From: Aphis gossypii
Lineage: Eukaryota; Arthropoda; Insecta; Hemiptera; Aphididae
Direction: 5' to 3'
DNA length: 64,000 nt
Assembly: GCF_020184175.1 (NCBI RefSeq)
Contig: NC_065531.1
Coordinates: 21,783,213 to 21,847,212, forward strand
Shown: positions 14,231 to 29,440 of the stretch, piece by piece
How the letters are laid out: each line of letters opens with the position of its first letter
Numbering within the stretch: the first letter of the stretch is position 1
The notes under the pieces: generated by a model
The model's input: the letters and a program-made list of their open reading frames with translations, nothing else
The model's database searches: none
What the model was told of the DNA's origin: nothing
Position numbers and translations under genes: made by a program

Positions 14231-17200
14231 CTTATAAATGTACAAGGTATGATACAATGTAATATATGTCAATATGCTACTGCGTGTATAAATAGTATTG
14301 TCATTTAGTACAAGCTTTGTGGAGACATGATCCTTACGTAAGACTAAAATAGAAATATTACTAAAAAATGCTGTTGCCGACTTCTGTACTGCTTGTTTTA
14401 AAAACAATTCGATATATTAGGTATAGAAATTAAAGCAACTATAACGTATTCATCATTACCGAAAAAGTATTTAATAATTATATACACACTTGATTTTATT
14501 ACTGGTTATATAATAATTTGTAATAAAGAAAAAGTGATTACAAATTAGGATAAAATAATCCAATGTATAGTATTAAATTATTAAATATAATAAGTATTAC
14601 TATATTAATTACTTGGAAAACACATTATACAACTAATGACGTGATTATTTTATCAATAGTTTACGATTTAATTATCTATAGTACATCTTGGGTTAGGTTA
14701 TGGATCATTACAATAATAGCTCTAGAAGTCTAGCTTGATCTAAATTAAAAAAAAAAAAGATATTAAATCAACAATACCTGCAATCAACGAAAGTCTTGAT
14801 GAATGGACACGTATAATAAAGATAAATAAGCAGTAATGCGCATAATATCTTTGCAATATATTTATTATTTACTACAAAGTATGCCAAAACCAACGAAGAT
14901 AATTTGGAAAAATATCGCAAATTCCATAAGAAAAAACAAATTCAAATAGATTTAATTAAAGTACTAGGTATGTTAATAGTTTTTAGTAGTTTTTATGATG
15001 AAATCCGTAAATAATTTTAATAAAATAATAATAATTAATATTATACTACCTCAAACGCATACACGAATCCCCTCACACATACGCAAACCTCAATTTAGGG
15101 AAGACAGTATAAATACCTTAAATATGACACTTAGATTTTTTAATATATTGTGATCATTTTAAAGTCTACAAAAGTTACTACTAGAAAACTCTTCCAAACT
15201 AAATTAACAATATGTACCTAAATATTATTTTAAATGAATAAAATTATGAGTTCCTACCTATCTACTGAAATATTTGGTTAAAATATAATTATTAGTATAC
15301 TCGTACATTAATATATAAAATATAGTTATTCGAAAATATTTACCATTTTAAGGTACTATATTATCATTTATACTTAATATAAAACACTTAGTACTTACAT
15401 TAATTTATTATATTGCCTTTTTTAATCGTAATTTATTTAACCGTTTATTTCGAAATCGAAAAGTATCTATACTAGTTGAGTTTTAAATTATCTAGGCATA
15501 ACACTAATTTAGTTAGATCTTAAATATTTTTGGGAAAATACTACAATTGTGTCACGTAATTTTAACGTAGTCATTTAGATGATCATAAAATGGATGCAAG
15601 GTAATTGGATTCATATCCATTGTCTACGATTTTTTTTTTTCAAGCAAATATTATTGTTTACATTCTAAAAGTATTTGAACAATTTTAATTTATTCACACA
15701 TATCTTTATAATATGGATAAATTATATTATACGAACACCATATCATTATGTACAATATTTAATGCATGTCGAAAATATTACCACGACTAAACGACTTATA
15801 AATATCAAAAAACCACGATTCAACTAGTATATATCACCAAAATAAATCCATCACCCAACTAATATGTACGATACTGTAATTTTTGGACCCAACTCGTGTA
15901 CAGACGTAGTACGTAGTTTATAATATTATCCACATTATAAAGGTAATTAGTATTTAGTAATTTTTAATATATTATTATAAAAATAAAAATAAAATACGGT
16001 TGATTTTAAAAAATGAGAATCATTCTACTACATAACAGTTTAGTAATTTTTTTTTTTTTTAATATGTATTAAATCATATATAATACATGGACATTTTTTA
16101 ATATTAATATTTGCTACGAGAGTTATAGTTTCGACTCGAATACTCGATATTTAATACGTTTTTTTTAGACATAAAAGTTTCAGATATTTTCGAAATGTAT
16201 CACTTTTAAAATTTCACTTTTAAGCTATAGGACGAAATAAAAGTGGTAAACGCTTTTATATGCCAAGTCATGCATGCAGTAATTATATACCTACGTAATA
16301 TTATACCTACTTACGTATATTACTAGGTTTTATTAATCAGAGACTTACTTTTCATGTAATCATCATCGTTGTGCCTTACTATTTTAATTACTTATTGTAC
16401 ATATTATAAAAGGAAATATTATTTAATATGAATAGGTATATGACTTAAGGTTACTATTCACTGAATAATAAATACCTATAAAAGTAATATACGTGTTATA
16501 ATACTTTCCCGTTATTTGAAATTGTAGACTCCGAAGAAATATTATTTAATTACCTGTCGGTTTATTTACTAAGTAAGTACTTATGTGGTTAAAAAAAACA
16601 TTTAGTACAAAAAGGTGCGCGAGTTGATAAGTTCAGTATTTTAGTTCGGGACACAAAATCTCAGATTACTTCTGTTTAGTGTTGAGAGGACTTTTTTAAA
16701 ATGCAAAATCATAAAATTTTAATAGTTAGTATAAAATTCTGTTTGGTTCGAGTGTATTTTGCTTAAAATTGTTAACTTGTCCATATAAAATCATTCGATT
16801 GAAAATTAATAGTATTAAAAGTTACTCAGGCATTCAAACAATTTAAAAATATATATATATACTGACTAATATTAATAAAATACTTTAAATGATAATCAGT
16901 AATTTTCTTTTAATTTCTTTTTAATTCAAGTAAAAACCCCGAAAATATGATAAATCACAGTAAGACTTAATCCATTTTAAAATCGAAAAATTTAAATTTA
17001 AAACATTACAAAATTAAAACTAGAAAAAAACAATACAACAATAATAAAAAATTAAAAATCTTTTTCTGACTGAAGTGACAAAAAAGAATTTTTTAATATT
17101 TTTTTTTTTTTGCAATTTGTGCAGTCAATTATAAAATAATTAAATCAATGTTATAGTATCGTAAATATTATTTCATATTTGTAGGTAGGTATACTAATAA

Positions 17201-20200
17201 ATTTAATAACAAATGTGAAGTGATAGTCTCCTCATATTAATAGTAAATATTTTAATTAAAATACCATGAAACTAATAAAATCTAAAGCTAAATTAATAAT
17301 ATTACATAAGGGGTTTGACGAACGAATCAGTCGAATGAAATTATATTTATTTCCCAAGGAAATGATTAAAAGAAGGATATCATACTTTATAGGATGCAGT
17401 CCAAGATTCCCATTAACCAATAAAAATAATATTTATAATTGAATATCCTCTATTCATATTAATATGCTTTATAAATAATTAATGTTACGTAAAGTAAACG
17501 AATCGCAATGTATACAACAGCGCGATCTAGTTTTATAAATAAAAACAAATAATTGAAACCACCTAGTCAATATGGGTAGCGCTTATAGTGATCATATTTT
17601 GAACAAGCCCCTAGCGGTTAATGATATAATACACAATTTATTTATTGTACTTTAAAAACTATTCAAAGAAATTTGTTGTATATAAAATATTTCATGTTCT
17701 TGGTATCTAATGATATAGTATAATGTTTAAAATAAGATTATTTAAAAAAAATATTTTTGTGCATTGTTGTACTTCTAGTTTCTACATTATCTATTAGGTA
17801 GTATATAATTTAATATTGGCTTGGCTATATCATCTTATAGCCACTGTTGCAACAGGCTTAGGTACTTAAAAAAAAACAAAAATAAATAAATTTATAGAAC
17901 CCACCTATAAAGACAAATATTATGAATTTAATAATAGTATAAAAGTAGATTATTATTTTTAAATTAATAAATAAATAAATTAAATTTATATTAAGTAAAT
18001 TATTAAAATTCTGTACGAATTATCAATTTGTTTATTAATATTGCTTATTTATATAACCCATGGGTTAGAAATATTAGGTTTCTATTATAATATTCAAAAC
18101 AATATAATATAAAAATATTATTACAATAAATGTAATTTTTTTAGATATTTAATGAATTTAATATATACCTACTTGAATGAAGAAATTAAGGGTACTTCCA
18201 ATAAAGACACTTTAGTGTGGACTTTATTAGGTATATAAAAACTAAATCAATTTTTTTAAATAATTTATTAATCAAACATTGTGCTGATTTGTAATCTATT
18301 TATTTAATTCTCATATAATTTATAATACTTGCAATGTTGCAACTATGACTAATTTATCGAAATTTAATAAACTATTATATGACATGTATAAAAAGAAAAT
18401 AATTTTGAAAACTAATTTAAAAATTCTGTAATCTGTATATTAATATTTTTATAATTATTATTTATTTTTATTATAATTTAATATTTACTACTATTCATTA
18501 ATGCCGCAATTACCTTTTACAAAATTATAATTTATAGATCCTTCTATAGTACCTAACTATATTAAGTTAATAATATAAACAAAGGGTATTCAAAACTATT
18601 TTGAATATACTTTGTTTATAATATTTATACACTTATTCTGAATTAAATAAAGTTGATAATGGTGTGACTATTAAAATATCAAGCCAATTATTGTTTTTAA
18701 TATTAGCGTGTTTAAAATAATAAATCTTAATATCTTTAATCTTTAATCAATTGAAATAAACTATTGATAAATATTCGAATAATTATAAAATATCATTTGG
18801 ACAAAATGTTACCTAAATAGGCTAAATAGGTAATCATTTAATCATTTAAATATAGTTTTATTTGAATATCTTATTCTGAGTAATGCCTGTTGTCAGGTAG
18901 GTTATATAACTTGGCTACCAACTATTAACCTTACGATACTTCTTAGATAAAAATATGTTAGGTAGGTACAATGTTTAAATATCAATGAAATATAATTTAG
19001 TATAACTTGAAAATATTAGACCTTAGAATTATAGATATTAGAGGATGTATTACCTTGTAAAAGCATAAAAACGTTTTTTTTTTACATAATGGAGAAGGCT
19101 GGAGGGAAATTAACTAAATGAATGAAATATTATAATCATCTACTTACTAATATAATAATTATAAGGCGTTATAAATTCTAACATTAACGTATTCTGGCCT
19201 CTGGGTAAAATATTTTTCAATGGGTTTTTCTAGTTTTTCACTATAAAACTAGACTAGTGACTAGTGCCTATCTTGTATTTTATTTAAAAAAGCTTATCAT
19301 TGTTTCCTTCAAACATCTTACAAATTATTTAACAATATAGACAATTTTAAAATATTGAAAAAATGATTAATAATAAATGGCAAATGCCTTATAATTTTGG
19401 AAGTACTTGATAAAATAAATAAGTAAAACTATAAATACAATTCATTACATTATACAGAAATAATTATAATATTTACTTACGTATTTTATACAAATTACTA
19501 TCACGGACAGCAGTCAATTTCATTAAGCTGAAAATGTAATACATATTAATATGTACCTTTAATGTTATGACAAAAATAAAATTTAAACCAGAAAATATGT
19601 AGAAACGTTTTTTCCAATGCGTAGTTAAAATTCCACGAATACCACTAATAACAGTGCGGTAAGTAATAAAAATACGAATTGTTAACGTGGTTTAAGAATA
19701 ATAAAATATTAACAGAACCATGGTAACAAACGTAATTTTAGTTTGAAAATAATTCGAAACTATTTCAATAGTGATTAGTCCTTAGTACTTACTACTTAAA
19801 GAAAAATAAAATAATCTTATTGATTATTGAAAAAGTATATGTTTAATTATTATATATTTTGTAAATATAAGTTTATAACATGTTTTTTTTTTTTTTTTAA
19901 AGAATAGATCCTTTTAGTTTTTTTTTTTATTATGAAGGGAGGTCAAATATTATTCCTCTTCGCTCATATAAATACGCCGCAAACTGTAGATGACATGGAT
20001 ATATTGTATTGAATAATAACACGAAATACAAACATAAAATTATAATATGCAGTGATCTGGCAGACACAGTACCTAGTTTTAATTAGGGATAAAAAACCTG
20101 TACTTATGCCATAAAAATATTACGATACAGTATTAGGTACCTAACACAAAATCCAATTTCAAATATTTAATACCAATTACCAATCACTGTTTATTGTTTA

Positions 20201-21335
20201 ATGTCCATGTTGTGGCGAATAAAAAGTAATTAGTATACCTACCTAATAACAATAGTGTACATACAAGTTTATGTACACTAATTATATATGTAAATACAGA
20301 TAACAAAGTGTCCTCCCGGTAATTTGATGGAAAATTGTTATAACCAAAATAAACTGCGAAGAAATGTATTTTGCTGATAATGGTTTTTGAATACAATATT
20401 TTTTTTTTTTTTTTTACTTTTTATATAACGCCGAAACGAATGAAATAATAATAAGAATGTCCAACACTTCAACGTATATCTATCTCATTTTTTTTTATCA
20501 TAACTACATATCATACGACTTACCCTCCACCTCAACAATTATTTTAGCACCGTAAAATAAGTGAAACTCTTAAGACTATTTAAAAAAAAAAAATAGTTCT
20601 ATAGTATTTTGGAAAAAAAAATAGTATATAATATACAATATACATGTTTATAATATTATCGTATTATATATTAATTTAAAAATAATAAGTTCATAAGATC
20701 ATAAGACATTGAGATTAAATCTTTAAACTGGCTTTATCAATGTTTTATATTAGATTATTTTATAAATATGAACTATAAATAAAGTGACATAAGACATTTT
20801 TATTTTTTATAAGTTCGTATGTAAAGTGAGTAGGTACTTAAATAAATAACTTAATACTTATAATACATTACATACTATTTTGAATATGTTTTCACTTAAT
20901 TTAATATAAATAAAACTGATTGAAATCAAATTGTGTTGCAAAAATAATTAAATAATCAATTAAAAAATATAAATATTTAAAATAATTTAGAGTGGCTAAG
21001 GCTATCAGTAATATAATAAATAAATATAAAATTTTAGATACCTAGTTACATTTTCTATTACTGAGTGAGTGGTTAAGCTACAGTAATGAGTAATTAGTAA
21101 TTACTATTATAGAACTGTATATTTTTTTTTTTTTATTAAAACTTTTTAGAAATAACAAACCGAGACAACTCACAATGTGAATGCCCAGAATTATTTACAT
21201 CTCGAACAAATGTATTATGTATCAAACGAATACGATTTAAAAAAAAGAAAAAATAATAATTTAAGATACAATAACAAAATTTAATCTTATTTGCATATTA
21301 ACAATACCACATATATATGTATAATACATAATATA
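14231..21335. other. AT-rich gene desert
   Basis: No protein or RNA gene is supported across 7 kb. Homopolymer T or A runs are common (for example 16049-16060, 17100-17111, 19882-19898). A small near-perfect hairpin lies at about 18571-18627. Confidence 0.55.
18571..18627. repeat. short near-perfect hairpin
   Basis: The left arm contains ATAAACAAAGGGTATTCAAAA. The right arm is its complement apart from two central positions and small end differences, with a loop of only about three bases. The tiny loop argues against a standard pre-miRNA; a foldback remnant is likelier. Confidence 0.5.
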
Positions 21336-22118
21336 TTATGGTACAAGTATAAATACCGTTAAAACCTAGAATATACAAAATACTTTGTCAAACCCCGAAT
21401 GATTTTTGTAGTTTGATCTTTTACCAAAATATGGTAAATTTTAGAATAAACTACGTTGATGAAAGTTCGATATATTTTACCAACTATGTGATATTTTTCC
21501 CCTTTGTTTATACCTCGTATGTAGAAAAATAAAATAATTATGATTATTTAAATATATTAGCTACTACTTATACTAGTATATTAGATAGGTACACACATTT
21601 AGATTAGGTGAATTGATTTTTTAACATTAACAGATTTTGATTTTTTGATTTCATTCAATAGGTAATACATTATAGGTAATATTTATTTTTCACTAGTAAT
21701 GTCAAAAATGTTTTTATCATTTTTAGTGACGTATTGAAATTAAAATTCCCTGAGTAGATCGCAGTATAATAAATCGTAATAATAATAAAAGAGTAAAATA
21801 CAATATATAATAATCAATAATAATATAAATGTGTGTATATCTATATTTAATATTCCATAGTAGGTAGTAGCTAATTTAGCAGCTAATATACTTAAATAAT
21901 CATAATTATTTTATTTTTCTATATAGGTTTATAAAGCAAGGGAAAAAATATCACATGATAATTAGTAAAAAATTTTGGATTTTTACCAACACTGGTTGTT
22001 TATCCTAAGATTTACAAAATATCGTTTGTAAAAGTCTGAACTACAAAAATCATTCGGGATTTGATCAAACTATTTGTGTATTCTATAGGTTTTACCGGTA
22101 TTCGTATTGTTACCATAA
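21336..22118. repeat. long inverted repeat (foldback), arms about 240-250 bp
   Basis: The left arm (about 21336-21575) and right arm (about 21868-22118) are reverse complements with indels. Shared blocks include CCGAATGATTTTTGTAGTT, AATACCG followed by TAAAACCTA, ATGTGATATTTTT, and AGAAAAATAAAATAATTATG. A spacer of about 290 bp separates the arms. No coding capacity is seen and target duplications could not be fixed. It may be a non-autonomous foldback transposon. If transcribed, the arms could form a long hairpin RNA. Confidence 0.85.
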
Positions 22119-25100
22119 CATCTATAACGTTAGGTACATAGTATATGAATCTTTAAAAATTAAAAACTTTAAGTAAATCTAAAACGTAAGTTTTCAATCA
22201 TCGATCAATAAAAGTAATACAAAACAATTAATAGTGTTACCTATGTCCTTTATATATATACTAATGTAATATATTCTGTAATAATAAATATAGATATTGA
22301 ATATTTATAATATTTATAGTCTATACCCACTGGCTACTGCATCATTTTCTTTTAACTCAAACATTATAATATACACACTATACATATATGAAGTAATATA
22401 AATCACGTTCTGTTAGAAAATTATTTAACGTTTCGATGGGTGACGTAGAGGGATTGTGGAGGCGTTCACTTCTCGACCATATCACAACTCACTATATTCG
22501 TTATAAAATAACTAAGTTTCAAGCCCGCACTCTCTCCTCTCCTTGCCAAACTCAAAGACCTAGTTACCTACGCCTCTGCATATACACAGCTGGTCCTATA
22601 TTTGTTTTGTACAAGATACTCGTCCATGCAATATTAGTTTTTTACTAAAAGTTTATAGATCAATATCAGTGGATTCAGTGATTTATGAAGTTTTATATTA
22701 TTTTACACTTAGAAACATGCGATATTTATACCGGTAAAAATAAATGCGTATACCGATATAGTTAACACGCGTTTAGGGTTGAAATAATAAATTCTAGCTA
22801 CAAGGCTTTCGATATGGAATTCTCCCATTTATCTTATGCGTTTAAAAAAAAAATCCGCACGAATGTTGAAGCCACCCGGTTTAACTGGTTTCTATTCATG
22901 TCAGTTTTTTAAAGAACTATAATAATAACGTTTTTAAAGCATCTGCTTTCATGGACCAGTTTTTGCGGGTCCAGTTTGACCAGCATCCCTTTGAAAGGAC
23001 ATAATATAATAGTTCCCCCACATTGTTCGACGCATCGTCACTGTTATCGGGTCAGTTGTACATAATCATCACTAATAGAATATTATAGTCATTGAGAGTA
23101 ATGCCGTCGATAAAACCTCAAGTTTAGCTACATCACATGATTAATTTTACTCTGCGCGATTGTTCAGTTCAATTAAATAATTTTATACCTATGTTAGATA
23201 TTGTTTTACAAACATATTTAATTTACAGAACTTAATTTGATACATCGAAAAAACTAATTTTTTCAAAAATATTTTATTTTATTAGTTAATTATCATAAAA
23301 ATATGTATAATATAATAAAATAATGAATATCTAATTAACAATTATATAAAAGATGCTCAACATCACAAATGGAATTTATTTTAGTAAGTACTTATTCTAT
23401 AATATTTTGATGTATCATATTGAATTGAATAGGTTGCAATAGTCTAACTTTTTTTTTATTCATTTACTTTAAATTAAATTATCCAAATTTTTATGTTTAC
23501 GTTATTTTAAAGAGACGATGAGAACCTACTTATTATCCAATTTGTAGTAATTTAGTAAAACCGTGTTATCTATAATATATGAACACATAGTTTAATTTTA
23601 CATTATTTTATTATTTTGTTCTAAATTGTAGCTAATAATACACAAAAACTGTTTACCCGTACAATTGGGTGAATTATTTCTTAACAGATTAATAACTTAT
23701 AAAATTGAAAAAACCATCAATAAAACAGTACACCGATCTATACTATACTATGTATACATTTGTCTCGGTGTAAGATCAATCACATTTTACTAACATTATT
23801 TATCATGAGTTTCAATTTTTTACATTTCAAATAAAATATTTCCCAATTGAAAATTTTTTTTTAATTGTACCTATACCTATGGTAAAATTTATATTTTTTA
23901 ATTTTTTTCGGTGAATAAAAAACTTATACTACGAACATGTTAATATTATATTTATTAATTTATTTCACATATAATTTATGAAAGAGTAATTGTATACATA
24001 AAAATGAATTAATGTTTACATATATTATACTGACGAAACGGATTATATGTTCAATAGGAATAATAGCACGCCTTAGACAGAAATTTAGTTTTGATGAACG
24101 TAATACCTATATACTACTGCAAGTTGTATGTTTTTGTGCACAGCAGTTAATTAAAAACGGGTTGGTTTGGTTTTTCGAGGTGGGGAAAAATCTCCCCTTA
24201 AATAGACATTAAAGAATATACATGTATATTCATATACGAAATCATTGGTAGACAAAGCTGAAAGGATCTTTTGAAAAGAAAAACCTCTCCTGTAGTTGGT
24301 TTTCAAAACGACGTACAAAACTTTCAAATAGGGTAGGTCGTTAGATGTTAAGGTTGTTTAATACACGAGTAATGTATTACCAGCCTGTAGTAATTCGTTC
24401 GGCATGTTTATCAATACACATATTATTCACTATTATAACTTGACTAACAAACAGTATACAAGCCCTTCAGATAAAATGAATTATTGAACAGTAATTATTT
24501 TTTGTAACCTATTTATTTATACGATGAATCAATTTTGCTAAACAATGTGTGCATAATGTAAAAAGAAATATTTGAATACGAAATATTATTGAATGAAATC
24601 GAACTTTGGGGGTATAATAGATTAGTATTATGAAATGTCAGACATCTATAATCTATATGATCTAAAAATATTTTAAAAATAGTAAAATAAAAATGATATA
24701 CATCTTAATAATCATTCATAATAACACAAATGAATAGTATGTTAAATCATTTTAGTACCACAACGTTTGTATAATATTTTTAAAAAATTATAGTCTAGCA
24801 ATATTTTGTATACAACAATAAAATATAAATAAATTACTAGAAATAACTATAATGAGACAATATATATTAAAATACAAATTATATGTATGCATATACTAAA
24901 TTGCTGATATTCGTAGTAATAATCCATTAGTATGTCTATGCTTATTATTTTGAGATCGCTTTGAAAAAGAAAGAACTTTTTGAAAATATTTTTATTTTAT
25001 ACAACTCATATCATTGAAAAACATTGAAAAATATATATATACCTATAATATATATTATGTATAATACAAGTTTTTAAGCTTTTTTTTTTTTGAATGACAT

Positions 25101-26219
25101 CATACGTTTTTGTTTTTATATTCCTAATCAAAATATTATTTTAGAATATTTTATTCTTTTATATATCAAAGCACTTCAAAAACTTCTATTTTGGCTTATA
25201 AAATAATATACATATAATATAATTTAAAAAAGTAAAAATTTAAAAGGTAATAACGATAAAAAAAATGTAAGCAATATCATATTTATGACACTTAAACGAT
25301 TCACTTTTTTTATATGAAATATTTAATAAATAAGTTTCTTGACAATTAACTCATAATTTATAAAATTGTAATCTTAATAATAAAACAAGTCTGCATTTTA
25401 TGAATAAATTGTTATGATACACAAAGAATGATTGTATAAATAATTACATTGTTTATTAATATTATTTATTGGTTTTTATTTTTATTATTATTGATTTTTC
25501 ACGATTTCAGAACCATTGGCCGTTAATTACATAACTACTAACCTAACCTATTTGCAATTAGTTTGATTATAATTTATAAAGTTATGGATTGGTAAAGTAA
25601 AAAAAATTAGTTATAAAAATTATTTATCTATAATTATAGATATACGATAGAATGAAAATTAATAATAAATTATTTTAAATATCACAATTTTAAATTTTAT
25701 AAAATACATTAGTTATCTTTAAATGTTAATAATTAAATTACTATGTTCGAGAATTTAGTCTAAGGTAAGTATTAAAGTTTTAAAAATATTTATAAATTGT
25801 AATCACTAATATATTTATAATAGCGTATTGCGTACATACACAAATTATCATGATTAGAACATTAAACTGCAGTTATAGTTATTACGCTTATTCTACGGTA
25901 TGCATATAATACATATACTTAACTATTTATTTTATAATCATACACATAAAAAATATACTTTTTTTATTAGTTCTTTTATAAAAAATAATAAATGTATAGC
26001 CTCGACGCCTATTTATTATTTAATAATTCCAACAATTTTAGGATTACTAATAGTGTTTTTTACTCGACATGCGTGTTCAGACTTAATTCATTAAAAATAA
26101 TAACAATTATATACGGATTAAGGACTTCGCCGTTTAGCTTTCTTAATATTTCAAGTAAGTAATACGGTAGTTGGGATTTTAATTTTAAACAATAAATGAG
26201 ACATATTTAATTAGCCTGT
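22119..26219. other. mostly AT-rich non-coding DNA
   Basis: No gene is supported. A small GC-richer patch at 22430-22630 and another at 22840-23040 resemble the other islands in composition. The 70-codon frame in the first has no recognisable features. Confidence 0.5.
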
Positions 26220-26600
26220 AAACCAGTCGAAAGATGGCGGACAGTGTTTACGGTCCGATTGTCTTGGCTTTGTAGTCTCTCATAATAATATCATAATATG
26301 TTCCGGTATAATGCAGCAGCAGATATCTCTTTGTGGTGTGTACTTTGAATCGTTGTTCGATTACATGGAACAGCGGTCTTCTAAGGAACGCCGGGGTCTC
26401 CTTGCATCATCAATGGGTCTTTTAGTCAAGGGAAGGGATCTGCCGATTGATATGTTTTTCCTAACCCCTCCAGTCGCGATTATAGCTCCAACGGCGACTA
26501 TCGATTGGTCACTGACTTATTCCCCCAGCGTTCTTCTAACGGTGGTAAAAACATGGAAGCCTACCCCCACTCTATTTAGTCTGACACACCAACCCTATTA
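26220..26600. other. GC-rich island with an unrecognised 96-codon frame
   Basis: This block is distinctly less AT-rich than its flanks and contains an open frame (26311-26601, plus strand) of 96 codons starting MQQQISLCG. I recognise no domain, signal peptide or family, and the frame ends without a clear polyadenylation site. The left edge contains AAGATGGCGG, a good YY1/Pho-like site. Coding by an orphan gene cannot be excluded, but a conserved regulatory element fits better with the other islands. Confidence 0.3.
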
Positions 26601-26601
26601 A

Positions 26602-29440
26602 TATTTTTTTACCCTTTTATTATTTATTCCTAAAGGGTCTGTAAATATTATTGTCGCACAATTTTGTTTGAGTTGTGCAAGACCGTTAAAATACCTGGAT
26701 TTAAATGTAACGGTGTCGGTAAGTTTTATAATTTATTTTAATTTCCCAATTAAATGTAACATAAATATATAAGAACTATATAATAACTAAATTTTAATGA
26801 TTATGTAATCTATATAAACTACCACCCTCAAGATAAATCTAATACGTTACACGTTATGCGCAGCAATAATTAATTACCTATTATCCTGATAAAATTACAT
26901 ATAATACCTATATTATATCCATTATTTGCAATAGTCAGTAAGACTTTTTTTGTATAAATTAAGGGGGAAACATGTAGAAAATAATAAAAACGAATCTTAT
27001 AATAGCTTAATAAAAATAACGTTTTTAACTATAATGAGCATATTCATTATAAATTATAATGGCAATTGAATTCCATCATAATTCTACCCAAATTCAATAA
27101 TCATTTTAATTATTTGTATTAGATTTATAAATTCCAATAAATATTTTCAAATATTATATTGATGAATATTGATAATAAATTCATCAAAAAAATATAAATA
27201 GTTTTGTTAAATAATTTTTAAATGTTTTTCATAAATGACGATATTTATAAATTATCACGGAAAACACTTAATTTTTTACTTGATATTAAATATTTCATAA
27301 CACATCATTGAATAATATAATCTAATAACAATATTGTTATAAATTAAATTAATTTAAACAATTTTTAAATTTTAAATGCTAAAACAAAAAAAAATAAATC
27401 ATCAATCAAATGAAAATAATTAAGTGAAGTTGAATTTAAAACATAGTATTTATTAAATTTTAAAAAATAAAAAATAAATGTAAGGTGCTATTTGTTTTTT
27501 ATGGAACTAAATTAGTTCCCGCGGAGTCGTCGGTTCAAACATGGAAAATTAGATTATATCTATTATACTTTTCTAATAAATATAGAACATCAAAACATTT
27601 TTTTTTTTTATTACATCTTCATTATTATGATTACTTTTATAGTTTGAGTGTATATATATATATATTAGTATAAGTATTAAATGTGTATATACATTATACG
27701 TACTTTTGGGTTTTCAAGCTATCAAACATTATTTAGTTTTATAGTTAATATATATTATATATATATATCTAAAATAGTAATGATCCTTAGACTTTTTATA
27801 TTATACAACCACTAAAATGTTTTAAAACTGAACGCACTAAGATTTTACCTATACAACATTATATAGAGTAATGCACAATACATATTAATTAATTTCATTA
27901 TATTATTTATTTTGTACTTCTTCAACAATGGAATTACGATTAAAGATATTATAGATAAATGTAGTTTAAATATTAAATAATATAAAGAATAAATAGAATA
28001 AATAATATTATGAAACATAATAATATAGATACCACATATCCGCATTCTACATACATAGAATATGGGTAAATATAATTATAATACCTATATATATATAATA
28101 TATATATTATATATACACGAGTATATAATAATATGTTTATTATTATTATTAGCTTTTAGTATAAGGCTATTAAAGCTCTACAATTATAAATCTCTATTCT
28201 CCATATAAACAAGAAATTATTACAGTTCAAAGGTTGAAAGATAATGACATTAGCAAAAAATAAATAGTGCAGAAACTAACATAATATAATAATAATAATA
28301 ATAATAATAATAGGTAGTAATAAAACAGTAATAAAGTATCTGTTTGGTACTTAAACAGTATAATATATAATATATAGATAGTTGTATAACATAGTATTAA
28401 ATAGAACATAGAATAATAATAAAAATTAAAAAAGAAAAATATTATGATTGATACAATATCAAACTCAGTTATGCCGGGTAGTACGAACAATCACTTAACA
28501 TTTAATGAGTCAATAGTGAACTAATGGTCCCTTAAACATGATTTAGTGGCTCGTGATTGGGCCATTTAATTAAACAATTTTTCATTGAAATACTATTGTA
28601 ATAGGCTATTAAAACTAATAACAGTGATAACTAATAAGTGATAACCGATACTTGACATGTATGTGAATAATTAGGAATATTATAGATTTAATACAGTATG
28701 ATAGGTATATTATACTGTTTATTCGAAATATAATTATAAGGAGGGAAATAAATTAATGGCGTAATTAATGAATATATATCATTGTTATATTATAAGTTAT
28801 CTAATATTATAAATTATAATAATATACTTAAATTTTCAAACGGTAATAGTAATTTTTTTATTTAATTTATTAAAGCCAAATCCGTGGCATCAAAAACCGT
28901 TTGACAAATGACAAAATTATTGAACTTATAAATATTTGCAAACATCGAAGTTGACACTTATAAATTGATATTTAATTATATAATATTCAAATCTTAATAA
29001 TTCAACAATTCATAAATAAATACACGGTGTGTTATACATTTTTACAGCAACGCCGATGACAATAAATAAAAATAGTTTTTCATTCATCAGACGCAGTATT
29101 TTTTACAGGTATTAAAAATCTGCTTTATCAATACCTATCATATAAAGTTAAGATGAAGATACAATAATAATTATCGAATGTTTATTGTTTTCTTGTATTT
29201 GTTTGAACAAATCACGTGCCGACTATAATATAGGTACCTCTAATAATTATATTATAATATTATTATAATATTATCGTAGGTAGGTAGGACTTAAAAAACC
29301 ATCACTAATCCGTTTTATACTATTATGCGTTGCATAGTCTAACCATAATAATAATTATTGATTAAATCATCGTCGTAAGCCGTAAATTAATTTTCAGTGA
29401 ACCTAAATACTCATTGAACACCTAAAGATGTCAGAGTCGT
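26602..29440. other. AT-rich non-coding stretch
   Basis: No gene seen. It contains TA dinucleotide tracts (about 28083-28117) and a TAA microsatellite. Confidence 0.55.
28287..28312. repeat. (TAA)n microsatellite
   Basis: About 8.7 uninterrupted copies of TAA in 26 bases. Confidence 0.95.

Noticed and set aside
13954..14308. Overlapping 66-91 codon frames in the island near 14 kb
   Set aside because: Frames on both strands over the same bases, with no recognisable protein features or splice context; explained by low stop density in GC-rich sequence.
27505..27560. GTCGGTTCAAAC, resembling a tRNA T-arm
   Set aside because: No A box, acceptor stem or cloverleaf can be formed around it.
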